Positions 49,420 through 59,286 of a DNA stretch of 64,000 nucleotides are shown here, one piece after another (the stretch's first letter is position 1; each line of letters opens with the position of its first letter). The notes below the pieces were generated by a model, which made no database searches, was not told where the DNA came from, and saw only the letters and a program-made list of their open reading frames with translations. The stretch comes from Siphlonurus alternatus (lineage: Eukaryota; Arthropoda; Insecta; Ephemeroptera; Siphlonuridae). The stretch spans positions 31,628,359 through 31,692,358 of the forward strand of contig OX463779.1 in assembly GCA_949825025.1 (NCBI GenBank), given 5' to 3'. Made by a program: the position numbers and the translations under genes.

Positions 49420-51444
49420 GGGTTGTCTCAATTTCTATCTATATGCATTTTATATTATCTTTATGTTAAAAAAATAATATTATAATACCCTTTAACTGTA
49501 AATCTCTTTAAATATATTATGAAAAAAAAATAAAAAATAGCGGGAATTCCTTTACAGATTAAAATAATTTAATTTTTCTTATTATTGTAATTTCATCTGT
49601 AAATTAAATTTGTGTTTTTATTATAGATTTTCTTACAAATTAGGACAGCATACTAATTTATTATCCTATATCTTTGCAATCCTTAAAATCAATAAATTTT
49701 GTGTTATTTACAAAGGTACATCCTAAAATAATATTACTATATTGTCTCCCATAAAACAAGTTTTAGATCATAAATACTTTCTCACTAAATAAAAAGACAT
49801 CGTAAATTTATTTTTGACACCTTACACTAAATAAATATATCAGAAAGATATTGCAATATTTTAAATAATCGTGAGCACGTTGTCCCAGCATTTAAATCTC
49901 CGGCTAGCTGCGAGTTTGAACTGCTGCATCCCCAATGCAGACAGCCGCTCCTGCTGCTGCTGTATATAGGGGCTGCTACGCTCCCCTTGTGTTCAGCTGC
50001 AAGGGGGGACGAGAGCGAACGCTGCAGCAAAAAGTTGGGACTAGGGGAGCGCTCCCTCCACGTCAATGTATTGTTGCTTGTCGCGTCGTCCTCTGTTGCT
50101 CTTCCTTGCCTGCTGAATAAAATATCAAATATTATATATTATTATAAACAATTAGAAAATCGTTCAACAATAGGTCAAGTTTAATTAAATTATTATTATT
50201 AATTATTATTATAATGATTTTTTTTTGTAAAAAATATTTAAAATTATTCGTATGTTAATTCTCAAAGTTTTATTTAAAATATAATTAATATAATAATATT
50301 CATTTTAATGAAATTGAATACTGCAACAATAAAAAAAAATGTTATAAATTTTTATTGATGTAATTTTATTATAAGAATGGCATATATTTTATGCACCATT
50401 ACATCAGTGTATATTATTTTCAAACATATAATTATATATAATTTAATGAAGCAAAATGACGAAGTAAAAAAAAAATAAATAAAAATACAAACTCAAATAA
50501 TTAAAATGCAAAATTGAGTACCTGTAATTAGCAACATCCAGCAATCACATATGCTAATGACACAAAGAGTGATTCATAATATAAAGAGAATATAAATTAT
50601 TACAATTACAACAATGACGTCATGATTTTGTTCCACTTGGCACGTAGCTCGTCAATAGAGGGTGCAACGATCGCTACCGATATGATTTCCATAAAGTGTA
50701 AACAATGTCTGCCTCGACATTTCTGCTGCTGATTTATTATTTGCTTCTTGGTGATTTGTAAGTCCGATGAAACACTGCTCAAGACATTCGCGGGAAACCA
50801 GTGCTAATAGTTCAAGCTTTCTCCGCTAGAGCGAAGCACAGGCTTGATAAATTTCCACTGCGGGAAAAGTTTTGAAAGTTTTTATGCTTCAGTATGCGCC
50901 AAGTGCGTGTGTACACAGCACAACTTTTTGAAGTGCAAAAACATTGTTGACGTCAACTTAATTGTTACAAATGTCAGCAAATTGGAGGATTATTGTGCTT
51001 TAGAATTATTATGATGATTATTAAGTTTTCAAAGCATGAATATTTCTAATTCTAAGAAAAATGTTTAGCTATAATACTAACTTAATTAATATAAGCGGAA
51101 TTAAGAGCATGCAATTTACATTAATGACTCATAAATAAATATTTTTATTCTCAAATGCTTTGTTTATTTTATTTTTTATATCTGCTTTTGTTGTTTGTTT
51201 ACAATTTTAGAGTTATAAAAAACATGCACACATTAAAATTGGTCAATCATTTAAATTTATTGGAAAAATGCTCAATATTTAGATTTGATTATGGATTTTG
51301 TAAAATAATATAATTAAATTTTAAAAATGTGCCTTGCAAAAGAACTGAATTTACGGATATTCAACTTTTATTTACTATAATATGAATTCTTTTGTGTACC
51401 CTTAATTGTCTCGTGTCCAAACATGTACTGACTGACAATGATGT
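49420..51444. other. Region just upstream of the tara-like coding exon
   Basis: AT-rich with islands at 49900-50110 (CTGCTGCTGCTGT, CCGGCTAGCTGCG) and 50620-50960. The latter has CRE palindromes at 50615-50622 and 50948-50955 at its borders and a TCAATAGAGGGTGC segment. The last ~450 bp before the coding exon are AT-rich and, given the acceptor at 51450, are read as intron. Confidence 0.4.
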
Positions 51445-51450
51445 TTCCAG
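51437..51450 (+). other. 3' splice site of the tara-like coding exon
   Basis: AATGATGTTTCCAG ends in CAG six bases before the ATG. The polypyrimidine tract is short, so it is not a strong site, but homologues have 5' exons separated by long introns. If unused, transcription would have to start close by, and no TATA or initiator is evident. Confidence 0.5.
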
Positions 51451-51456
51451 GCTCCA

Positions 51457-52743
51457 ATGACGGGTCTGCAGGCCAAGCGGAAGCGCGAGGAGGGAGACGA
51501 GGGACTGCAGGGCCTGCCCGCGACCAAGCTGGGTCCCCGCCTTGGCCGGTGCTGGCCTGAGGCTCGACTGGGACGTCTACGCGAGCCATGGCCCCCCGAG
51601 GATGACTCCCCGCCCGAGAGCGAGGACGAGGAGGACGATGACGAGGAGCTGGAGGAGTTGGGACCGCGCGCCGGCAAGGCACCCACCATGTACCGTGGAC
51701 CGTATCCTTCGTGCTACCCCGGCATGGAGCCCAAGCCGTACTTCAATGGCGGGGGAGAACATGGAGCGCCAGCCAACTACGGCGGCGGAGGTGCTAACTA
51801 CCGAGGAGCACCTGCCACCGCAGAGCCATATTGCCCTCCACCCAGATTTACAAGGACTACAAACTCTCCTCACCACCACCACCAACAACAACAGCAACAA
51901 CAACAACAACAATATTGGCCATCAACCCAACAATATTGTTACCCCAGTGAACCACAAATACCACAAACACCTCAACCATCATCAAATATTAATAGTAATA
52001 ATAATAATCAGACAATCCGGTGTGCAGAAAATGGTAAATCGTACCTGGAATTAGGATCAAGTCCAACAATAAATACAACAACAAAAAATAATAATAATAG
52101 TAATAATAACAATAATAATCATTCAATAAAATATTCTAGAACAGCAAATTATAGACAACAAAGACTTGCAGTACTTAATATTTCAATGTGTAAATTATCT
52201 AGATTTAGACAATTTCCTGATCCTAGTTTACATCGCTCAGTTTTAATATGTAATACATTAAGACGAATCGAACGTGAAATGGAACATGATAGTCAATTTT
52301 TCTGTAGTGAACCTCCTCCAACTTCAACTACACCTGGTCCAATGAACTACCCTTCTCCTCCAAGCTACCCTGCCACGCCTCCTCCACAAGAACTGCCTCA
52401 TTATGAGCACAGTTTACGTGACTTGGCATCTCCTGCTCCGAGAGCCACACCCTTCCCGAGTCCAGCGCACCCTGGAAGTGAGAGTCCAGACTCTTCAGGG
52501 AGCAGCATCAATTGGGGGTCGGTGCTGAGTCTGTCCAGCCAGTCGGACCTTGACCCCCTTAACAACAATGGCGGGGGTGGTTCATCCTCTCTGCTCGACG
52601 ATCTCGACTCTGAACTTTTGCCCAGTTGGAGACTCACACCCTTAAGTGCAGATGATGTGCTCAAATCGGTGCAATCAGAGTCACGTGCAGTGGTGGGGGA
52701 AGAATTAGTGGACAGTTTAATGCATGTACTAGTTGGTACATAA
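51457..52743 (+). CDS. tara: SERTA-domain transcriptional co-regulator, Taranis/SERTAD type
   Basis: A single open exon encodes 428 residues. The N-terminus has the basic KRKREE motif (residues ~8-12) found near the start of SERTAD proteins, where it serves cyclin A binding or nuclear import. An acidic stretch follows (~48-69), then a Gly/Tyr-rich part, His/Gln runs (~139-152), Asn-rich tracts (~186-227) and the SERTA domain at ~236-283 (LNISMCKLSRFRQFPDPSLH). The C-terminus has PLSADDVLKSV and ends ELVDSLMHVLVGT, matching the conserved SERTAD tail motifs. Known: Drosophila Taranis acts in trithorax-group function, cell cycle and sleep regulation as a nuclear cofactor. A TTTCCAG acceptor ends at 51450 and an in-frame TGA lies at 51439, so ATG 51457 is the first usable start in this exon; upstream coding exons are not excluded. 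The codon composition changes from GC-rich to AT-rich at about residue 130. Confidence 0.92.
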   Translation: MTGLQAKRKREEGDEGLQGLPATKLGPRLGRCWPEARLGRLREPWPPEDDSPPESEDEEDDDEELEELGPRAGKAPTMYRGPYPSCYPGMEPKPYFNGGGEHGAPANYGGGGANYRGAPATAEPYCPPPRFTRTTNSPHHHHQQQQQQQQQQYWPSTQQYCYPSEPQIPQTPQPSSNINSNNNNQTIRCAENGKSYLELGSSPTINTTTKNNNNSNNNNNNHSIKYSRTANYRQQRLAVLNISMCKLSRFRQFPDPSLHRSVLICNTLRRIEREMEHDSQFFCSEPPPTSTTPGPMNYPSPPSYPATPPPQELPHYEHSLRDLASPAPRATPFPSPAHPGSESPDSSGSSINWGSVLSLSSQSDLDPLNNNGGGGSSSLLDDLDSELLPSWRLTPLSADDVLKSVQSESRAVVGEELVDSLMHVLVGT

Positions 52744-55445
52744 CCCCCTCTACATTATGATAATGATTGGGGATCTTTAAATTTAAGTTGATTATATTAT
52801 TAATAACAATGTCAGGTTGTGAAATGCGCCATCCTTCTTAGCTCAGTGTATTATTAAAAAGAAAAAGAGAATATTATAAGCAATTTGGCGGGTCAATATG
52901 TAATTTTTTTATGTTAATATTTTATATACTTTTGAATCCTTTTTTTGTTTTATTATTGCTGTATATTTTCACAAGAATTATAAATACAGTACTTAATTTA
53001 TAATTTTTACCAAATTATTTTTTTGTTTACTTAAGTCTTTGTTAAATTATATTTTTTATATATATTATATATTTTTTAATCATCATAAATTCATAATTCA
53101 TCGCTCAAAATCTTGTGACTTGTACAGCATAGTATAATGTTAATAATTTTAATTACCTTTTACAATTCCTTTGCAATTAAATTATTAATACTGGAGAGTT
53201 TTAAACTCAGCATTTTAACTATATTCAATTATTGTAAGATTGCCATCAACACTATAGTTTCAAACACTGCATTTATTTTTCCTATATAAAACATTTATTT
53301 TCTAAACAATTTTTAATTCTATTTATTGTAAAGGAATGTTAAATTGTTATTAAAATTATTGTTAGTATTTTCTAAGGATTCAGAGTAAGCTAAACAAGCC
53401 CTCTAATGCTCAAAGTGTGCTCAAAACAACGATCAGTTTAATTTACAAGCTTAGTATTAAAAAAAATGTTGCTAATTGTTATTAAATTTTTTAATTAATA
53501 TGATAATTGCACAAATAACTTGTCACTTTTATATTTCAATTTTTTCTCTCAAATTTTACATTTTTTTAAAGGCCTAAATAACTTTTTGATTTTTGCTTTA
53601 CAAAACTATGGCCTATTAGTTTGTTTTTTACTATACTGTATATGAATTCAGACTTGGCATTTTTGTGAACATTTTACTTGACTTGGTTGCTCTCTATATA
53701 CATATACCCTGAAAATATAAACAACACAGATTTTTTTTAAACTACAGTAATATAATTATTACTTAAGAATTCTCTGTGTTTTGTTATTTATATTTGTGCT
53801 ATATTTTTTAAACTTAAAATATATGAACTAGCACTTAGGTGCAATATAAAATGTATTGGAAGTGTCTGCGGATCTCTTGTACCAAATCTGTTTATGACAA
53901 AATATCAATTTTGAAAATAATTTCTATCTTACAATAGAAAAAAAAAGCAATAAAATTTGTAATTTATTTAAATTGGCTAATATAGAGGTAAAATAATAAA
54001 TTCTTTTGGATTCCTCTATATATAATGTGATACCTGAAAATATGAGAGAAATTAAGTAATTTATAATATTAAAAAAAAATTGTTTTTTTAAAAAATCAGT
54101 ATTATTATTTTGCCTCTGTAAACGATAAATTTAAGTTGCTCATTATTATTATGAAATTATAATTGATACAATGTCAAACAATTTTTATTAGCCAAGTAAA
54201 TTTATAATGAGACAGAGTACCGCAGACTTGCGCTGTGATAATCATCATTTCTGCATGATTCTGTATAGCTCACAAACTCACTCTCATCAACAAATGTATG
54301 ATACCTCTCAATAATACAAAACGAAACAATGGAACACGGCCTGTATGCAATAAGTATGATATTTATTGTATTTATAATGATTATATTATTACGAAAGAGA
54401 AATTAATTTGCTTGTAAAATTTAGTAGCCGTTTTTGCTGTTTTTATGAAGAAAATTATAATAAATTTAAATCTCAACTAAAATTTAACAAAAATAATAAT
54501 CATTTTATTATTATTTCAAAAATCATAATTGTCATAATTATGCATATAAAATGTATGAAAATTTGATTAATAAAACACTGTAAAATGAAACGTAGTTTTT
54601 AAAAAAAAATTTATCAGTATTTAATAGAATAAATAAATTATATAATATTCAATTTAATAATAGTAATTTAAGTTGAGATTTCAATTATATAAATATATAA
54701 TGTAATAATTAAGAAAAGAAAGTTCGTACAATCAGTCAGCATGTAATGATGGACTTTTAAATTTTGATTAAAAACCGGGCCAAAGATTATTATGAAAATA
54801 CAGCATACAATTGTGTAATTTTGTATTTGAATCAGTGGGCTCTTTTGACATAAAAAGAAATTTGGCTCAAAATTTGAGCAAAATGTTGTAAATATAATAT
54901 TTAAAATATATTACGAAAATAAATACCTCACTCCCTGCCATCAGAGATAATTAAATACTATAATGTTGATGACCCGTCATGATAATTTTTTTTTTTTTAT
55001 ACAATAAATTTAAGAAAAACAGAAAGCATATAAATATATTATATATATAAGCTTTGCAAGGATGGTATAATATTATATATATATAAAAATACATTAATGT
55101 ACAAAAATGTTTGTCTATTTTCAAAGCCAAAGATATTTTATCGGATTTTAGGGAATGGCTACAGCTAAAAAAAAATGTGCTTTATTAATGGTTTATATAA
55201 AAAAATAAAAATTAAATATAAATAATATGATGATATTATAATAATAATAATAATAATAACTATCAAATTAGTTAGATGTATTTATTCAGATGATCTACAT
55301 GAGAAGAGGTACTAGAAGAGAGATAACATGATTGGGTCGCAATGATAAGACGAGATGAAGAGATGATGCAATGTTGTACAGAGACGATGCCACCGCTAAT
55401 AAGCAATAAAAATGGTTTCCAAAATAAAATATTTATTGTTTGTTT
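52744..55445 (+). other. Probable long 3' UTR of the tara-like gene
   Basis: 2.7 kb of AT-rich sequence without repeats or islands follows the stop. Poly(A) signals AATAAA occur at 53949-53954, 54569-54574, 55405-55410 and 55423-55428; the last pair is followed by a GTTTGTTTATTTT stretch suitable as downstream element. Many ATTTA motifs and Pumilio-type sites (TGTAAATA near 54888, TGTATATA near 55527, the latter just outside) are present. AAATCTCAACT (54468) and AGTTGAGATTT (54673) could form a long-range stem. The extent is inferred. Confidence 0.5.
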
Positions 55446-55449
55446 ATTT

Positions 55450-57932
55450 TACTTTTTATATTTCAATGTTTTTAATTACAATAACGCATCTTAAACTATT
55501 AGATAAGTTAAAATTAGAGAGTCAATGTATATAATGTATCATTTAATATATATTATTATTATGTAAATATTTCTTTTATAGTTTTTTCTTGTAAATTGAT
55601 TCAATAACTTGAAATTTACCTGGAATACATTTTCAAATATTTTTTAAAAAACAAGGTAAAAAAATTAATTTTATACATATTTCTCAGAATTCCTATAATA
55701 ATATGATTATCACATTTTTTTTTTTCATGAATATGAAAAAAAAATGCAGGTGGCAGGTTTGAAATATGTATAACAAGGATACACCCCTATGAGCTTGGAG
55801 ATCGAGGTAGGGTAATGGGTAGGGATAAGGAGGAACAGCTCTAGGATGGTGGTCGCGACATTTTACGCGTCCGTGAGACTGAGGGAACGGTGGAAAACCT
55901 TAGCCAGGATGGACACCTGTGCTTTTTTTATCAATGGATAATTATTATTCAACGTACAACAAATTAGTTATAAGTTGAAAATTTCATCAAATTTTATTAA
56001 TTTGAGCATTTCTTAAATTAATTACTTATTTAATTTAATTTTAAAATGATCAAAATTAAGATTTTGTGCAGTCAATATTACATGAATGTATTCCATCCAT
56101 AATACAAAGTGTCTAAGGTAAAACAAACTATTAATATATATTTATATTAGAGTTTTGTAATCCTTTATATACCCATATTTTAAGTACTTGAACTTAATCC
56201 TCTTGTAAGATATATAAAAGCAAACGATATGCATCAAGCTATACTCGTGACAGTCGTGACAATATACTGAAGTATTACAAGTATTAATATATATAATGCA
56301 AACATCTGAAATTTTTGCAGTTAATTTACTCGTCCCTTAATTTGAATTTAATATAGATCACATCTATAGGCATAAAATATAGTCAAATTACTAAAGTGAG
56401 CTATAGAACTTCGATTCTTTAAATTTAATTATTTATTCATTTTTTTTTTTTTTTAAATCTTTTAAATAAGTCCCTTTTACATAATATCCGCATGTGCTAT
56501 TAAAATGTTATTGAGTTTGCCACTCATAATTTTTGTTTTACACATATGAGCATATTTTGAAAACAAAATGATTATTTGTATTTTTTACACATAAAGTACC
56601 GTAAGGTACAGTCATAGTGTTTACAATATTATTACATTTCTAATATACTGTATGTAGATATATCAAAGAGGATATAAAAAATAGATTAATTTGCAACACA
56701 TTTTTCCTTGTTGCTCTGCGATTTCGTAAATACAAGTTTTAAAATCATGGAGGAAATAGATAATTTATAATTTATCCATGTTTAAAATGATGTGTCATGA
56801 AATTAGAGAGTTATTCTCGTCCTTCATATAATCATAGCATTTTCGCTTACCAAATAATATGATGTATATAGAATAATATAGATACATATATAAATTATAC
56901 TTATTATACCTCGATAGTGAAAATGAAAATTGTAAGAACTTAATCGAGTGGTAGTCGTAACATCAATTTACAAACTTAATTGTTTATATTGGCTCCTTTT
57001 TTTTTTTTGGGGGGGGGGGGAGAGAAATGAAAGTACTTTTGTTATTTTCGTTAAGCACTCGACTCGGTGCTATATGGCAAAGACAGCAAAGAAACAGGGG
57101 GCCTTTCAAATAACACCACTTTAGAATATCTCACCAGTTTATCTTATCATGCCAAAATTATGCAAGGAATTAACATGTAACTGCTTGCGTAATAATGCGC
57201 AATTTTACAAAAATTCTTTAGTGATGGAATTTGAACTTGAACATCCTCCAGGAAAGACAACCTTAGAATTTATTCTCCTTAGCTTCAAGGGTAGGTGCTA
57301 CATTTCCCCCGCCCCCTAAAAAACTCTTGACCAGCTCTTACATAATTTAATTTGTTTCTAAATATATCATTTTTTTTTTTAATTAGCCAATTGAAAATTC
57401 AAAATGAATTATTATTTTTCTAGACTTTTCATTCATAAAATTCACTCTTAATTATTTTGTTTATAAAAAATATAAAAATTGTCATTTATTGTTAATTTCA
57501 GTTTAACGATTTCTTTCTTTTAAGAATTATAAACCAAAACAAAAAAATTAGAATTTTACATTGCATAATAAGATCTTGCGGTCCATGACATCAAAGTGCA
57601 ATGGCTTATAAACAAAATATAAGCTCAGTGACGTCATTACATTGCATTGTATTGTCGGCCGCATGGCTGCTGTTGAAAGAAAGGGAATCCCACTAAACGG
57701 AACTACCCCCCCTCTAGTTCGGATGTGGCACCAGAGAACACAATATCTCGGTGTCAGTCGGTGGCCTCTTTAATTTAATTTGCTTATCAGCCCAGGAAAT
57801 AAAATGCACTCATTTAAATCAAAGTCAACAAATCTTACTTTTGTTCGATTACAGAAAAAAAAAGACGAAATTACTTTGATCCGGATCTTTAGCGCACCTG
57901 TTTATCATCAATTTAAATAATTTTGTGGTGAC

Positions 57933-57973
<41 letters not shown>

Positions 57974-58171
57974 GCAGAACAGAACAATAAAACACTTTAA
58001 AGTAAAAAAAAATAATAATAATATACAAAAATATATAAAAACAATAGAAAAAAAATTATCTTGATTGCTCTTAAAAAATTAGATGATATCATAGAAAATT
58101 TGAGTCATATAATATAATATATATAACAATAAAAAAAACAAATAAAATGTAATAATAAAAAATATTTATAT
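55450..58171. other. Intergenic, AT-rich, with small islands
   Basis: A GC-richer segment at 55745-55930 (GGTCGCGACATTTTACGCG) and another at 57640-57760, preceded by a CRE palindrome at 57629-57636, stand out. G-run 57009-57020 and A-run 57936-57972 are simple repeats. No gene is recognised on either strand. Confidence 0.4.
57936..57972. repeat. Poly(A) run, 37 bp
   Basis: Uninterrupted A tract followed by A/T-rich low-complexity DNA. Confidence 0.9.
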
Positions 58172-58175
58172 TTAA

Positions 58176-58569
58176 AGTAGAGATAACGTCAATCAGCTGT
58201 TTTTTTAGCTCCATTTGATTAACATGTAAACCTTAGCAAATTCACAAAAATTCTGAAATTTTTTTGAGAGGCAGATTTAAGTGCCTAAAATTAAAAGCCA
58301 TAAGAAAAAATTTCAAACCAATTAAACGAGCCGATTTTTTTAAATTAATTCATTTAATTTTTAGCATAGGGCTTTCCCATGGAGAGACAAATTAAAAACT
58401 TAATAAAAAAAAGTCTCGTTAAATTGTTTTGAAACTTTTTCTATGGCTTTTAAATTTAGTTACTAATATCTGCCTCTCAAAAAAATGTCAGAATTTTTGT
58501 GAATTTGCTAAGGTTTACATGTTAATCAAATGGAGCTAAAAAAAACAGCTGATCGACATTATCTCTACC
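58176..58569. mobile_element. TTAA-flanked foldback element, about 394 bp
   Basis: The left arm begins AGTAGAGATAACGTCAATCA. The reverse complement of the right arm begins GGTAGAGATAATGTCGATCA and the match continues for about 150 bp on each side. TTAA lies at 58172-58175 and 58570-58573, the target duplication of piggyBac and Kolobok-type elements. No coding capacity. It lies ~700 bp upstream of the cytokine-like gene's ATG. Confidence 0.87.
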
Positions 58570-58610
58570 TTAAATATTTTGGCAATCTTTTATATAGTTA
58601 TTTAAAAACT

Positions 58611-58620
58611 GGAAAATCCC
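58611..58620 (-). promoter_or_regulatory. Perfect kappaB site
   Basis: GGAAAATCCC, whose reverse complement GGGATTTTCC fits the NF-kappaB/Rel consensus exactly. It is ~430 bp upstream of the putative TATA box of the cytokine-like gene and 42 bp beyond the foldback element. Confidence 0.45.
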
Positions 58621-58699
58621 AATGTATAAATAAAAACTATTAATTTTTGCATACAATAGAATGTATTACGTGAATTATTTGATTGACGACATTAAATTT

Positions 58700-58880
58700 C
58701 AGCGAATAACGAAGACATACCTCACGTCAGGTCCAGTGAGGAGAAAAGACGCACGACGCGGCGTCCGGTGGAAAATGACCTCACACACTCACCTGATATT
58801 GTGACTCACTATGTAGTAGTTTGGCTAACCGGCGAACTACACCGCGGCTCGCTTCTCTTTCTCACCTGTTAACCTAAAGC
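58700..58880. promoter_or_regulatory. Upstream GC-richer block with AP-1 site
   Basis: CpG-bearing sequence (GACGCACGACGCGGCGTCCG) followed by an exact AP-1 site TGACTCA at 58802-58808. A GATA motif (GAGATAAAA) lies at about 58929. Combined with the kappaB site this resembles an arthropod immune-gene control region, but this is inference. Confidence 0.4.
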
Positions 58881-59049
58881 CTTTAGGGCACAATATATAT
58901 AGTAGTGGGCAGGGCTTATAGATATCGTGAGATAAAAAGTGGAATTTTCTTTCTTTTCCTGCTGAGATCATATTATTATATAAAAAAAAATGATAATTTA
59001 TATTAGGCATCCCCGTGTTAAAATCTTCCAGACGTAGCGTCGCCGTTCT

Positions 59050-59056
59050 TATATAG
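59050..59056 (+). promoter_or_regulatory. Candidate TATA box
   Basis: TATATAG lies about 235 bp upstream of the ATG. Transcription would start near 59080 and give a ~205-nt 5' leader of ordinary composition. Confidence 0.4.
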
Positions 59057-59286
59057 TAGACATACCTACTCTAATGTAGCTGATTATCAAGAGACATCGT
59101 TGCGGATACATATCGCTGCTGCCGCCCAGAAGTTGTCGCCGCAAAACCGAGTTCGTCATCAGAGCCACAGCAGCGCGTCTGTCGGCGACTACTACCACAA
59201 CAGACCCACAAGAACAATCATTTACCTCTTTACACGCAACGAGAGCAGATCATCACTACCTCGCAGGTACCCGACCTCAGAGCACC

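Noticed and set aside
51542..52054. 170-codon frame in +2 and 111-codon minus frame inside the tara exon
   Set aside because: They are shadows of the SERTA gene; the conserved domains are all in the 51457 frame.
58939..58948. Second kappaB-like site GGAATTTTC
   Set aside because: It lacks the full GGG..CC consensus; such words are common in AT-rich DNA.
59100..59286. Extension of the cytokine-like protein upstream of 59287
   Set aside because: The in-frame stretch has no ATG; the first ATG (CACCATGG) is directly followed by a good signal peptide.
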